Assembly: GCA_910584725.1 (NCBI GenBank)
Contig: CAJUBE010000011.1
Coordinates: 55,817 to 119,816, forward strand
Origin: an uncultured Lachnospiraceae bacterium
GTDB taxonomy: Bacteria > Bacillota > Clostridia > Lachnospirales > Lachnospiraceae
Direction: 5' to 3'
Length of the DNA stretch: 64,000 bases
The notes below the pieces were generated by a model. That model ran no database searches. It worked only from the letters and a program-made list of their open reading frames with translations, and had not been told where the DNA came from. How positions within the stretch are numbered: position 1 is the stretch's first letter; every line of letters begins with the position of its first letter. Both the position numbers and the translations under genes were made by a program. Below are positions 34,260 through 44,116 of the stretch, one piece after another.

Positions 34260-36182
34260 TCAAACCGGCAGCGTCACATCCAGCACAAAATACCCGCTCT
34301 CCACGCGGCATTCCATATTGCCGTTCCTGCGCACGGCTGCCTGTCTGATATTGGAAAGACCGTAGCCGTGTTCCTTTCCCTCTTTTGCGGAGACGGGCAG
34401 ACCATTTTCCAATTTCACCTCGCCGTCAAACCGATTGCTCACCCGGAGTAAAAACAGATTCTGGCGGACAGCCGCCTGCACTTTAATAACCCTGTCTCCT
34501 TCCGGCATTGTCAAAGACGCCGTCAGCGCATTTTCCAGCGCGTTATTTAGAATCAGGCACAGCTCCGTGACCGGCAGCTCACACGCGTCGACCCCGATAT
34601 GGCAGACCAGTTCGACACGCTCTTCCAGACATTTTGCCGCATAATTTTGCAGCACCGCGTTGATATACGGGTTCGTGCTGAAAATTTCAGACGTCTGCTC
34701 CTTATGGTATGCGGCGATGCCGTCCAGATACTTCTTTGCCTCCGTCAGCTTATCTTCCTCAAACAACATAACTAACGTGTGCAAATGCCCCGCCATGTCA
34801 TGGCGCAGCGAACGGATCTCTTTTTCGTGGCTTAGCCTTGCCTCATAAAACTCCTTCTGCACAAAGAGCTGACTGTCAAGCTGCCTTGCATGTTCCGTCT
34901 GCAAAACCAAATCTGCGCGCATTCCCACAATGCGCCGTATGATCTGGTATAGGGCAAGGATGGCGGAGAGCACGAACAGTATCACAGCACACCAGTAAAA
35001 GAAATTGGCGGTAAAACCCCTGCACAGTCCATCAAAAACAGCCGCAATCTGATTTGCGTAAAATCCTCCATTCCACGAAGAGCCGGTATACAGAACAGCA
35101 AGCAGGCACCCCGTCATGCCAAGCCCTATTAACAACAGCGTAAAGCTACGGTTTCCTGTCTGAACCGCCTCTCTGACCGCGAAAACCAGAAGTGCTGCAA
35201 GCGGGCAGAACAGTATCATGCTTTGGTCGAGAAAGCGGCTGAAAAAAGGAAGCCCGCCAAACAGCTGCCCGACCGGGACGATCAGCGAAACAACCGCCGA
35301 GATTCCCAGAATGCCGCCGAATATAAACCGGTTTTTATGGTCCTTCATCTGCAAAAGCAGCCAGACGAGGGGCAGCAGAACCTCCACCTGCGGAATAAAT
35401 GCCGCCAGCGGACTGTCAATCGCGTAGGATGCGGGCACAAGAAACGAAAACTGCCGCAGATGGGAAAACAGCTGGACCAGAGCTGCAAAAATTAGCAATA
35501 GGGACGAATAATCGCGGATTCCCTGAAAAAAAGCAAACAGCCAGATACCTGTAAGCGTAAGCGCCGCCACAGCGAATCCCGCCGCCTGCATCAACTGTCT
35601 GCCTGTGGATGATACCAGAGATTCAGCCTCCGCCTTGAAAGAGGACAAAATAATCTTTGGCATGTAAGGCTTATCTGTATGTGTGGTGGCAATTGTGAGC
35701 CTCCTGCCGGCAAAATGCACAGGCAACGTGCAGCGTACCGATTCTCCCTGTGCGGGCGGCGTATCCACGTATTCCTCAGGCAAAGACACCGCATCCATAC
35801 GCATATCGCCTCCGGGACAGTTGGTGTAAAACAATTCCCCATCCAGAAATACAGCGCAGGGGCGCAGAATATCCAGCAGAAGGAAGGTGTAACCTCCGCT
35901 TTCCTGCTCTTTTGTCAAAGTGCGGGAAAGATAAAACACCCTGCCCGATTCCATCTCCAGAACTTCTTCTATAGAGATCTCCCTGCGGCTGCCGTTTTCC
36001 ACGATATACATGTCCCATCCTTTGGCATCAGTAAGAAGCGGCGTGAGGAAAATATCTTCCGCTTCTGTCCGTGTAACATCGGAAAGCAGCCCGAGAGCCC
36101 AGACGACGAACATGGCAAACAAAATAACTGCTGCGCCTTTTCCGATCCATTGCTTTTTCCATACCAAAGTTTTCTTCCTCAT
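34260..36182 (-). CDS. GHKL sensor kinase with 7TM-like membrane domain
   Basis: A 640-residue histidine kinase: N-terminal helix (residues ~16-34), an extracytoplasmic domain (~40-195, beta-rich, resembling 7TMR-DISM extracellular domains), six to seven membrane helices (~200-430), a coiled coil, the phospho-acceptor His in EIRSLRHDMAGHLHTLV, and a GHKL ATPase (LCLILNNALENAL, GYGLSNIRQ). It lies 12 bases after the LytTR regulator gene, its evident partner. The immediate 3' end carries the 16-mer repeat also found after the endonuclease IV gene. Confidence 0.92.
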   Translation of the reverse strand: MRKKTLVWKKQWIGKGAAVILFAMFVVWALGLLSDVTRTEAEDIFLTPLLTDAKGWDMYIVENGSRREISIEEVLEMESGRVFYLSRTLTKEQESGGYTFLLLDILRPCAVFLDGELFYTNCPGGDMRMDAVSLPEEYVDTPPAQGESVRCTLPVHFAGRRLTIATTHTDKPYMPKIILSSFKAEAESLVSSTGRQLMQAAGFAVAALTLTGIWLFAFFQGIRDYSSLLLIFAALVQLFSHLRQFSFLVPASYAIDSPLAAFIPQVEVLLPLVWLLLQMKDHKNRFIFGGILGISAVVSLIVPVGQLFGGLPFFSRFLDQSMILFCPLAALLVFAVREAVQTGNRSFTLLLIGLGMTGCLLAVLYTGSSWNGGFYANQIAAVFDGLCRGFTANFFYWCAVILFVLSAILALYQIIRRIVGMRADLVLQTEHARQLDSQLFVQKEFYEARLSHEKEIRSLRHDMAGHLHTLVMLFEEDKLTEAKKYLDGIAAYHKEQTSEIFSTNPYINAVLQNYAAKCLEERVELVCHIGVDACELPVTELCLILNNALENALTASLTMPEGDRVIKVQAAVRQNLFLLRVSNRFDGEVKLENGLPVSAKEGKEHGYGLSNIRQAAVRRNGNMECRVESGYFVLDVTLPV

Positions 36183-36194
36183 AGCATCCCGCCT

Positions 36195-36908
36195 TTAATA
36201 CTCTTGAAAAATACCAAACAGCCGTTTATGATATCCGTCCTTTGCGTCCGCCGCATACGTGCGTGAAATCGGAATCAGCGTGTCGCCGACCGTAAATCCT
36301 TCCCGTGACATTCGGTCTACATGGATGAGATTGACGATAAAGCTCTTATGACAGCGCACAAACAGTTTCGAGGCAAGCTGCGTCTGGATTTCATCAAGCC
36401 TGCCATAAGCGGTATACTCCTGCCCGCCCCTCATATGAAAGCGCAGAACATGGTTAGAACTGTCTATATAAAGAATATCCTCATGGTGGAGCACGACGCT
36501 CTGTCCGCGGAATGTAACGTTCAGTATATCCTCCGAACCCGAAACATGATCCACCGCTTTTGTCATAACCTCCGCCAGATCATCAAATCTCACAGGCTTA
36601 AGCAGATACTGAAATGTATAAAGATCAAATGCCTCCCTATAAAAATCTTCACTGACCGTCAGAAAAATCAACACCGCTTTTTCGTCCATTTCACGGATAC
36701 GGCGGGCAGCCTCCACACCGCTTTGCCCGGGCAGATAAATGTCCATAAGAAATATGTCAAACTTTTTCCGACCGGTTTCCATATCAAGCAGCAGCGGCTC
36801 CGCGCTCGTATACTCCGTAAATTCACAGAGGATTTTTGTCTGGCACAGCATACTGCGCAGATGTGCCAGATCCTCCTTTTTATCTTCACATATTGCAATC
36901 TGAATCAT
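36195..36908 (-). CDS. LytTR-family response regulator
   Basis: A 237-residue regulator: receiver domain with the phospho-acceptor Asp in FDIFLMDIYLPGQSG and Lys in YLLKPVRFDD, and a C-terminal LytTR DNA-binding domain (DILYIDSSNHVLRFH, FVRCHKSFIVNLIHVDRM). It is paired with the GHKL kinase downstream. The start was set at 36908 (IQIAICEDK) behind GGGGCGG. It is divergent from the BspA-like surface protein gene, a plausible target; no certain LytTR direct repeats were found in the 255-base gap. Confidence 0.92.
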   Translation of the reverse strand: MIQIAICEDKKEDLAHLRSMLCQTKILCEFTEYTSAEPLLLDMETGRKKFDIFLMDIYLPGQSGVEAARRIREMDEKAVLIFLTVSEDFYREAFDLYTFQYLLKPVRFDDLAEVMTKAVDHVSGSEDILNVTFRGQSVVLHHEDILYIDSSNHVLRFHMRGGQEYTAYGRLDEIQTQLASKLFVRCHKSFIVNLIHVDRMSREGFTVGDTLIPISRTYAADAKDGYHKRLFGIFQEY

Positions 36909-37163
36909 GGAAATTCCGCCCCGTTTCTCCAGTTTCATTGCCTTCTCATAGAGTATACCAGAAAGCAGGAAATCTTCCAATCACGGACAGGCTCTCTGCT
37001 GGCTTTGGAATGTGTTATTTTCGTCAAAAACCGTGTCACTTAGGTAACTTTCGACCTTTGAAACCCTTTTAATGGTATAAAAATCTTATAAGACATGCTG
37101 GAAAAACCATTCAGAAAAGTATATGGATGTGAAAAGAATACAAAGGAAGGATGGAGGTTCATT

Positions 37164-40100
37164 ATGAATAAACGAAAAGGCGGATTATGGCAAAGAATGA
37201 TGGCAATGCTGCTTTCGGCGGTGTTAATTGCAGGCATGATGTCAAATGCGGTTCCCATGACCGTGCTGGCGCAGGAGAATGGGGAAGGCGCGCAGGGGGC
37301 TACCAATCCCGGCACGCAGGAGACCCCGGAACCGGTGGAAAGTGTAGTGCCTGCGGATCTTATCATGTCTACGGCACAGGATAATGTACTTGTTTATATA
37401 AAGGCGCAGTTTCATGGCAATGACATGAACAAGAATAAAAAAATGGCGGAGGAGTATCTGGCAAATAACCAGATTGTGCTGGTCAATGCTGCAGATAACG
37501 CTCAACAATATGAGGCAGACACAAGTATTGATGAAACGGGAACGAATGTGGTATGCGCAGTATACTGCTACAATGTGTCACCGGGAAGGTATTATTTTCA
37601 GCAGGGTGAGAAAAAAAGCGGGGAGAAGAGTTGTACTGCACCGGAGACCAACTTCGACGGCGAGATTGCCTATGCCGTCAGCTTTATGGATTCAGATGTG
37701 GAACTGGAGAGTCAGTATGTGCAGATACATGGAAAAGCTGTCAAGCCTGCAAACCCGGTCAAGGACGGTTACACCTTTGCGGGCTGGGTAACGGAAAACG
37801 GCGGCAGCACGCCATTTGATTTTGAGGACGCAGCGATTACTCAGATAACAAACGTCTATGCCTCATGGACGGCGGATGCCCCGAACGATACCAAGATCGC
37901 CTCCGGCACAGACTGGACGCTTGACGCAGACGGCAGGCTGACAATCAGTTCGGATGCGGGGATGGAAGACTGGACCGTCAAGAACGATACACCGTGTAAT
38001 GGAACAACCTATAAATATCTGGTAACAAGCGCAGAGATACAAAACAGCGTGACAAAGATAGTGAAAAATGCGTTTAATGGATGCAGCAACTTGGCAGACA
38101 TAACATTATCGGATAATTTAAAGAGTATTGAGGGGTATACATTTAGTGAATGCAGCAGTCTGGAAAAAATAGAGCTGCCAGAAAACGTGACAAGCATAGG
38201 GACGAATGCGTTCGCCCAATGTAGCAAGCTGACGAGTGTAATGTTATCGGAAAAGTTAGAAAGCATAGGTTTTGGTGCGTTTCAACAGTGCGAAAACCTA
38301 ACGAGCATAACGTTACCGCGAGAGGTAAAAAACATAGGTAATTGTGCATTCGATACGTGCAGCAATTTGACAGAAGTAAAGATGTCTGGGGAAATACCGC
38401 CGACAATTGGTGATATGACTTTTTATGACTGTAAGTTTTTTCAGGATGTCACACCGGGTATCCATGTCCCGGCGGGCAAGGCGCAGGCTTACATAGATGA
38501 ATGGAAGAAAACAGATTCGGATACGCCATGGGAGAAGTATATCACGGACGGCACCACACCCGCAGAAAAACATGAACATGACGGCGTAACCTTCACCCCG
38601 TGGATGCAGACGGACAGCCTGCCAACTGCGGCGGGGAATTACTATCTGACGAAGAATGTGACCCTTACCGACACATGGACCGTGCCGGACGGCATGACCA
38701 TCCTTTGCCTAAATGGAAAAGATATGCAGTTGACCAATGGTGTGGCTGCTCGACTTCTCACTACGATTACTATCCCGCAGAATGCGACACTGAAACTGTT
38801 CAACTGCGACCAGCATGGAAGTGGCGGAAAGATTTCGGGCGGACCTTTCTGTGGAGTTACCGTGAACGGCTGCTTTTATATGTATGGGGGAGCAATCTCA
38901 GAAAACGGCACGCCTACCGCCTTTTCAAGCGCCGGTGTGAGAAACAATGGTACCTTCTATATGTACGGGGGCGAAATCAAAAACAACAGGCTCCCTATCA
39001 CGCCGACCGATGGCTTTCCGAATGCCGGTCTGGTAAATAACGGTTCCTTTTATATGTACGGCGGCAATATTGTGCAAAATGTATCGGACTCATGGGGCGC
39101 CGGGGTGCATAACCTAGCCGGTAAAAAAGTGGTAATAGGCGGCAGCGCGATTATAGCCGACAATACGGATTCGGACGGCTGCCAAAATAATCTGTTTCTG
39201 TTGTCAGATGACATGATAACCGTGGACAGCCAAAATCCCCTTTCCGACTCCGCAAGAATCGGGGTTTTAACGTATGAGCTGCCGGAAGAGGAGACGCCGG
39301 TCAATATTACGGGCATAAACAGCGCAGATTACCATCTGTGTTTTTCCAGCGACGACCCAAATTACACCGTAACCGACAGTGATAATCATATCGTGCAGCT
39401 GATCGTGGCGCCGCATGACCACAAACTGACTCTGGTGCCCGAAAAATCCCCCACCTGTACAGAGACAGGTCATAAGGCATATTATCACTGTGAGGGCTGC
39501 GGTAAAAACTATGAAGACGCGGCGGGAACAAAGCCCATCGCTGACATCAGCACATGGGGAACTATAGCCGCGCAGGGACACGACTGGGGAGAGTGGACAG
39601 TGACGAAACCCGCCACGACAGCAAAGCCCGGAGAAAAGGAGCGTATCTGTAAACGGTGTCAACAAAAAGAAACCGAGACCATTCCGGCAACGGGCGGTGG
39701 CGGCGGCAAACCCGGCGGCAATAAACCCGGCAATGACGGCTCCGGCGGAGATAGCGACGACAATGCCGGTGGGAATCCGGGTGACAATGACGGCGCAGAT
39801 GGCAACAATAACGGCGGAAGCGATAACGGCAGCTCCGGCGGCAACAACAGCAGCACAGGCACGACCGCGCCCGCGCCCGGCGGTTCCCGCACAGGGCAGC
39901 CAAAAGTAAAACAGGAGAAAGAAGGAAATATCCAGAAGGAAGTGCGGGTCGAAGGTGTGGAAACGCTGGACGTGACAGTGGCAACACCCCTTTCCGAGCT
40001 GGCTGACATGGTACTGACACAGGCAGAAAAACAACAGGTGACAGCCGGAACGAATATCCGGATTGTCCTTGAGGTAAAGGACGCGCCCGGGTCAGTGAGC

Positions 40101-40805
40101 GCGACGGACAAAGCTCTTCTGGAAACAGCGCTGAACAGCTCCGCCGCCAGAGAGTATACCCTCGGACAGTACCTTGATATCAGCCTTTACAAAGTGGTCG
40201 GGGACAGCCGCAGCGCCATTGCGGAGACAGACCGTAAGATTACCATTACGATCGACGTGCCGGACAATCTAAGAAACACTGACGGTACAAAGACAAGAAC
40301 CTTCGCGGTAATCCGCGCCCATGACGGAAGGGCGGAACTTCTGGCTGACCTTGACGACAACGCCGACACCATCACCATAGAGACAGACCGTTTCTCTACC
40401 TATGCCATCGTCTATAAAGACACGGCAGACAGAAACAGCGACGGAAATCAGAGCGGAACCGGCAAGCCCGGCGTCGTCCGGGTGAGCACGAAAAGCGACG
40501 GCAAAAATCCGGGCGGCGGAAAAGACAATGAGCCTAAGACCGAAGACAGAACGCCGATAGAGCTGAGTGCGACACTCGCCATGATCGCCGGGCTGACTTA
40601 CCTGCTTCTGTACTTTGCGGACCGTAAGCACGGCATGACAGAAGAAGTGAAGAAGGAGCTTGTGTCCCGCCTCGTGGCATGGGCGAAACAGGGCGGGAAA
40701 GGCAGGACATACCTTGCGTTCGCCGCAATCTTCGTACTGCTGGTGTATTATCATAGTATCGGTAAGAAAATGTGCGTAGAATGGGAGGAGATTTACGGAG
40801 ACTAA
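37164..40805 (+). CDS. BspA-like leucine-rich-repeat surface protein
   Basis: A 1213-residue secreted protein. Signal peptide: KRKGG..., a hydrophobic core (MMAMLLSAVLIAGMMSNAV) and an Ala-x-Ala-like end (~residue 36). A Listeria-Bacteroides-type repeat lies near residues 190-235 (YTFAGWVTENGG...VYASWT), and LRR_5/BspA repeats near 290-430 (FNGCSNLADITLSDNLKSI; FAQCSKLTSVMLSEKLESI). A glycine-rich right-handed-helix-like region (YMYGG repeats) follows at ~560-680, then two Cys-pair modules (CTETGHKAYYHCEGCG; RICKRCQQ), a Gly/Asn/Asp-rich spacer (~850-910), a globular domain, and one C-terminal membrane helix (~1135) followed by a second (~1190). No LPxTG motif. Probably an adhesin. Start behind GGAGG. 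Confidence 0.9.
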   Translation: MNKRKGGLWQRMMAMLLSAVLIAGMMSNAVPMTVLAQENGEGAQGATNPGTQETPEPVESVVPADLIMSTAQDNVLVYIKAQFHGNDMNKNKKMAEEYLANNQIVLVNAADNAQQYEADTSIDETGTNVVCAVYCYNVSPGRYYFQQGEKKSGEKSCTAPETNFDGEIAYAVSFMDSDVELESQYVQIHGKAVKPANPVKDGYTFAGWVTENGGSTPFDFEDAAITQITNVYASWTADAPNDTKIASGTDWTLDADGRLTISSDAGMEDWTVKNDTPCNGTTYKYLVTSAEIQNSVTKIVKNAFNGCSNLADITLSDNLKSIEGYTFSECSSLEKIELPENVTSIGTNAFAQCSKLTSVMLSEKLESIGFGAFQQCENLTSITLPREVKNIGNCAFDTCSNLTEVKMSGEIPPTIGDMTFYDCKFFQDVTPGIHVPAGKAQAYIDEWKKTDSDTPWEKYITDGTTPAEKHEHDGVTFTPWMQTDSLPTAAGNYYLTKNVTLTDTWTVPDGMTILCLNGKDMQLTNGVAARLLTTITIPQNATLKLFNCDQHGSGGKISGGPFCGVTVNGCFYMYGGAISENGTPTAFSSAGVRNNGTFYMYGGEIKNNRLPITPTDGFPNAGLVNNGSFYMYGGNIVQNVSDSWGAGVHNLAGKKVVIGGSAIIADNTDSDGCQNNLFLLSDDMITVDSQNPLSDSARIGVLTYELPEEETPVNITGINSADYHLCFSSDDPNYTVTDSDNHIVQLIVAPHDHKLTLVPEKSPTCTETGHKAYYHCEGCGKNYEDAAGTKPIADISTWGTIAAQGHDWGEWTVTKPATTAKPGEKERICKRCQQKETETIPATGGGGGKPGGNKPGNDGSGGDSDDNAGGNPGDNDGADGNNNGGSDNGSSGGNNSSTGTTAPAPGGSRTGQPKVKQEKEGNIQKEVRVEGVETLDVTVATPLSELADMVLTQAEKQQVTAGTNIRIVLEVKDAPGSVSATDKALLETALNSSAAREYTLGQYLDISLYKVVGDSRSAIAETDRKITITIDVPDNLRNTDGTKTRTFAVIRAHDGRAELLADLDDNADTITIETDRFSTYAIVYKDTADRNSDGNQSGTGKPGVVRVSTKSDGKNPGGGKDNEPKTEDRTPIELSATLAMIAGLTYLLLYFADRKHGMTEEVKKELVSRLVAWAKQGGKGRTYLAFAAIFVLLVYYHSIGKKMCVEWEEIYGD

Positions 40806-40828
40806 GAAGCACTGTAGTAATTTTCAAT

Positions 40829-40897
40829 AAATGCCGCCGTCAAATGCAGCGCCAGAACAAGGACAAAAAATCGGCGCTGCACTCGACGGCGGCATTT
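40829..40897. terminator. Long bidirectional terminator hairpin
   Basis: AAATGCCGCCGTC and GACGGCGGCATTT form a perfect 13-bp outer stem, continued by GCAGCGCC/GGCGCTGC within. T-rich sequence follows on both strands. It separates the surface protein gene from the convergent tyrosine phosphatase gene. Confidence 0.9.
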
Positions 40898-40958
40898 TCA
40901 TATGCTCTATTTTTCAAAATTTCCTATATAGTGGCATGAATTTCTGAAAAACCTTCCT

Positions 40959-41525
40959 CTACAACAATTGTTCCAGCAGCCGCTCCATATTCTCCCTGTG
41001 CGGCACAATAATCTCTAAATCCACCTCCGGGTGAACGCGGACATAGTCGGTAAGCATACCCATCAGATTATCGCCGGATTCCATATAATCATCAATGATC
41101 ACTTCATCGCTGAATCCCAGCCGCCTCAAAATAATCGCCGACACAACGCCGGTGCGGTCTTTCCCAGCCGTGCAGAAATACATCACATTGGAATCCGCAT
41201 TCATAATCGTGTCGATGATCTCTTCCATTTTTTCATCTACCATCTGCCGGTACACCACATACAGATGTTCCAGCGATTTCGGCGTATCGCCCCCGCCTGT
41301 GACCGGAAGATGAAAATATCTGAAACCGTTCTCCTCTATCAAGCCGCACGGTTTCCTAACCGTCTCTTCCTCCGACCGCAAATCTACAATTGTAGTTATA
41401 TTGTGATCCAACAGCCACCGAATTTCCTCGTCAGACAAGTTTTCCGGGAAATCGCTTCGGATATACCGCATTTCGCCTGTCGGCAAAAAACGCGAATTTC
41501 TTGTTGATTTTAAGATGGAACGCAT
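40959..41525 (-). CDS. Tyrosine-protein phosphatase (Y_phosphatase3-like)
   Basis: A 188-residue phosphatase. The P-loop is CTAGKDRTG (family form C-x5-R with KDR), and the upstream region TTIVDLRSEEE is the usual strand before the general-acid loop. Bacterial relatives dephosphorylate phosphotyrosine and sometimes phosphoinositides. ATG 41525 behind AAGGGGG makes the gene overlap the end of the nucleoside phosphorylase gene by 16 bases, indicating translational coupling. Confidence 0.9.
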   Translation of the reverse strand: MRSILKSTRNSRFLPTGEMRYIRSDFPENLSDEEIRWLLDHNITTIVDLRSEEETVRKPCGLIEENGFRYFHLPVTGGGDTPKSLEHLYVVYRQMVDEKMEEIIDTIMNADSNVMYFCTAGKDRTGVVSAIILRRLGFSDEVIIDDYMESGDNLMGMLTDYVRVHPEVDLEIIVPHRENMERLLEQLL

Positions 41526-42280
41526 GTAACAACCCCCTTCGCTAATGCAACTCCCTGTTCCGCCAGCCGATACCTCATTTCTTCCGTCATATGCCATTCC
41601 CATTTCGGGGAATCCGAATCTACCGGGTGTATGTCAGAAACCATCAGAAGCGCAGCCGCCTTTAAACCAAGATACCGCGCCACGCTAAAAACGGCGGATG
41701 TTTCCATATCTACGCCAACAGCGCCTTTTTCCCGCCACAACTGTTCTTTACGAAAAGTCTGGCGATATACGGCATCCGTTGTCACTATGGGATAACTGCT
41801 TACACTAAATTCGGACGTTGCTTTATTCAACAAATCAACATCTGGGTATGCCGCTTCAATGGACTCGTAGTAATGAAGGGATGTCCCTTCCTCCACGAAA
41901 GCCTTCCCCGGTGCAATAACCTCACCAACACGAACCTTCCCGTCATAGGCTCCGCACATTCCGACAGCAATGATTTTCTTTACGCCCAGAGCCGCAAGCG
42001 TCTCCACCGTATCCGCAGCCTGCGGAGCGCCGCGACCGCCGTCCAGAAAACATAGCTGTAAATCCTTGATTTCCCAGATGGGACAGCGATTGAGAAATCG
42101 TGGAAATAGTTCTGCCATTTTCTCTGCATGGTAGCGCTCTACGAGATAGTCTGCCCCTTTGCCAAAGAAGAACACAACTGCTGTTTCGGGCAAATGTAAC
42201 CGGCACTCACGGTGCGCGCTATGTATATGCCCGGCTGCTGTAATAACCGGCTTCGAGTTATCGTCAGTTAAGCGCCACAT
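41510..42280 (-). CDS. Nucleoside phosphorylase (PNP/UDP family), copy 1
   Basis: A 256-residue enzyme of the purine/uridine phosphorylase superfamily. Marks: the phosphate/ribose region KKIIAVGMCGAYD, VEEGTSLHYYES, and the nucleoside-binding VGVDMETSAVFSVA with an Asp in MVSDIH. The N-terminal phosphate-binding Gly-rich element is less clear than in typical members. The start at 42280 behind GGAGGAG avoids overlap with the MFS gene. It shares a transcript with the phosphatase and possibly the MFS transporter. Substrate unassigned (uridine, inosine or MTA are the usual ones). Confidence 0.85.
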   Translation of the reverse strand: MWRLTDDNSKPVITAAGHIHSAHRECRLHLPETAVVFFFGKGADYLVERYHAEKMAELFPRFLNRCPIWEIKDLQLCFLDGGRGAPQAADTVETLAALGVKKIIAVGMCGAYDGKVRVGEVIAPGKAFVEEGTSLHYYESIEAAYPDVDLLNKATSEFSVSSYPIVTTDAVYRQTFRKEQLWREKGAVGVDMETSAVFSVARYLGLKAAALLMVSDIHPVDSDSPKWEWHMTEEMRYRLAEQGVALAKGVVTCVPS

Positions 42281-42350
42281 AGAAACTCCTCCATATATTT
42301 TCAATTCATTCTGGCTGTTTTTATAGCATAAATCTAATTTCTTTCTCCGC

Positions 42351-43637
42351 CTATATTTCATTCATATATCTGCTTGAAACCACAATCACATCCGTCAGTA
42401 CAAAGCCCGCCGCGCAAAACGCAAAAAGCCATGCGATTCCATACGCATTCAAAATGATACCCGAAATCAGCGAAGCCAGAGGAATAAAACCTTGAACCGC
42501 CACACCGATCAGACTCATAACCTTACCGAGATTATCTTTGTCTACCGTGAGAAGCACCGCCGTATGCGCAGGGATATTTACCTCGCAACATATCATTGCG
42601 AGAAGACTCGAAAAGATACAGAAACATAGGATAAACCCGTTTAGGGAAACGCCTTTTTGCACAAAGAAAAAATATGCTATGGCAATTAGAATCATTACGC
42701 CGCTAAGTATGGTAAGCCATATTTTCAAAGTTTTTCCGCACTTTTCTTTCTGTGTCCTTTTGCTGATTGCGATAGCGGTAACTGTGGATGCAATCCCTCC
42801 GCAGATACTAAATATGGACAGCCACATTTCCGGGGTTACGATGTGATCAAACAAATATCCCTGCGCGCCTCGTATATCTGTTTTCACAAAATAAGGAGTA
42901 ATGTTTCCATTGATTGGCGTCACGAAAAAATTAAGCAACGTAAACATGAGCAAAACCATAAACAGACTTTTCTGCCCGTAAAGATAAACAAATCCCTCCT
43001 TCATATTGCAAAAAGTTCTTCCAAGCGTTAATGGCTGCTCCTTTTTTCTGTAATTATATTTTATGAACATTTCCGACAAGCCGGATACAAGGTAGCATAT
43101 CCCGGTAATCGTAAATAAAAGATATACTGGCAGCAGCGCATAGAGTATTCCCGCCAGCAAAACGCCCATGATTCCCTGAATACTGTTCATCGCACTGAAA
43201 TACGACTGGGCTTTCTGAAGCTGCGCCCTGTCAACGATATCCGGCAGCAGGGAACTGGAAGCAGGGTTAAAAATCCCGCCTATTATATTTCCAAATATGC
43301 CCATGACAAACAAAATGACAAGACCACTATTTATATTGTTTTCCGAAAGAAATAATCCGAGTGTTGCCAGAAGAATCAGCGCGCCCTTCATATAATCACA
43401 GATAAACATGATTCTGGCTTTATGGCATTGATCGCTTATAACACCGCCAAAAAGTGATGTAATGAGATATACGACACTACAGACAGCAAGATAGATCCCC
43501 TGCAATGCCGCGTTATTACCCGTAATTTCCAGTATGTAGAAGCCTACGGTAAAACTATAGAACAGAGAACCTATATTGGTCACCAGCGCCCCGAAGAATA
43601 CAAGCGTAAAGTTTCTATTTTTAAAAACACTGTTCAT
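42351..43637 (-). CDS. MFS transporter
   Basis: A 428-residue major facilitator with twelve predicted membrane helices (MFS_3-like; opens FKNRNFTLVFFGALVTNIGS; loop GGVISDQCHKARIM). Related proteins export macrolides or other drugs, or are of unknown role. It lies 70 bases upstream of the nucleoside phosphorylase gene on the same strand and is probably co-transcribed, so nucleoside transport is conceivable. Confidence 0.9.
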   Translation of the reverse strand: MNSVFKNRNFTLVFFGALVTNIGSLFYSFTVGFYILEITGNNAALQGIYLAVCSVVYLITSLFGGVISDQCHKARIMFICDYMKGALILLATLGLFLSENNINSGLVILFVMGIFGNIIGGIFNPASSSLLPDIVDRAQLQKAQSYFSAMNSIQGIMGVLLAGILYALLPVYLLFTITGICYLVSGLSEMFIKYNYRKKEQPLTLGRTFCNMKEGFVYLYGQKSLFMVLLMFTLLNFFVTPINGNITPYFVKTDIRGAQGYLFDHIVTPEMWLSIFSICGGIASTVTAIAISKRTQKEKCGKTLKIWLTILSGVMILIAIAYFFFVQKGVSLNGFILCFCIFSSLLAMICCEVNIPAHTAVLLTVDKDNLGKVMSLIGVAVQGFIPLASLISGIILNAYGIAWLFAFCAAGFVLTDVIVVSSRYMNEI

Positions 43638-43698
43638 AATTCACCTCTTTTCTGTTTATTATACAAACCCATACTTAAATTTACAACATTCTGCAACA

Positions 43699-43727
43699 TT
43701 GTAACCCATCCAATTATATGCTATACT
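43699..43727 (+). promoter_or_regulatory. Promoter of the DUF2695 gene
   Basis: TTGTAA (43699-43704) and TATACT (43722-43727) are 17 bases apart and lie 50 bases upstream of the small gene's start codon. Confidence 0.75.
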
Positions 43728-43777
43728 TTCACTGTTCCCCATAAAACAAAAGCACAAATTTACGAGGAAACTACTAC

Positions 43778-44068
43778 ATGGCAGAATTATCAAAAGAAGA
43801 AAAGAAAGCATTGATGAATAAATGGAAAGCCGCACAAAACAAGAAATACATTCTCAGCAAAGCAAAAACGCAGAAGCTGTTTCGCTATCTGGAAACGCAA
43901 TTGGAGAATACGCCTTGTAATCACACACTATGCCATACGGAACAGTGGCTTAAAGAAAATTTGCCGCCAGAAAAGATACACGGTGTCATTGCAGAAATGA
44001 AAGAAATGGGTGGATACTGCGATTGTGAAGTTTTGATGAATTGCTATGAAAAATACGACATAGGGTGA
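43778..44068 (+). CDS. DUF2695 domain small protein
   Basis: A 96-residue protein. The C-terminal half matches DUF2695: CNHTLCHTEQWLKENLPP then MGGYCDCEVLMNCYE, with five conserved-looking Cys/His positions that could bind a metal. The N-terminal half is Lys-rich and helical. No function is known. It has its own promoter and is convergent with the ANT(6)-like gene. Confidence 0.82.
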   Translation: MAELSKEEKKALMNKWKAAQNKKYILSKAKTQKLFRYLETQLENTPCNHTLCHTEQWLKENLPPEKIHGVIAEMKEMGGYCDCEVLMNCYEKYDIG

Positions 44069-44116
44069 GTAATCGGGAACACCGAAACACTCTCCCCTTC
44101 TATAGTGGCAGTATTA

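Noticed and set aside
37164..40805. Sortase anchoring of the BspA-like protein
   Set aside because: No LPxTG-type motif precedes the C-terminal hydrophobic segment, and substantial sequence follows it.
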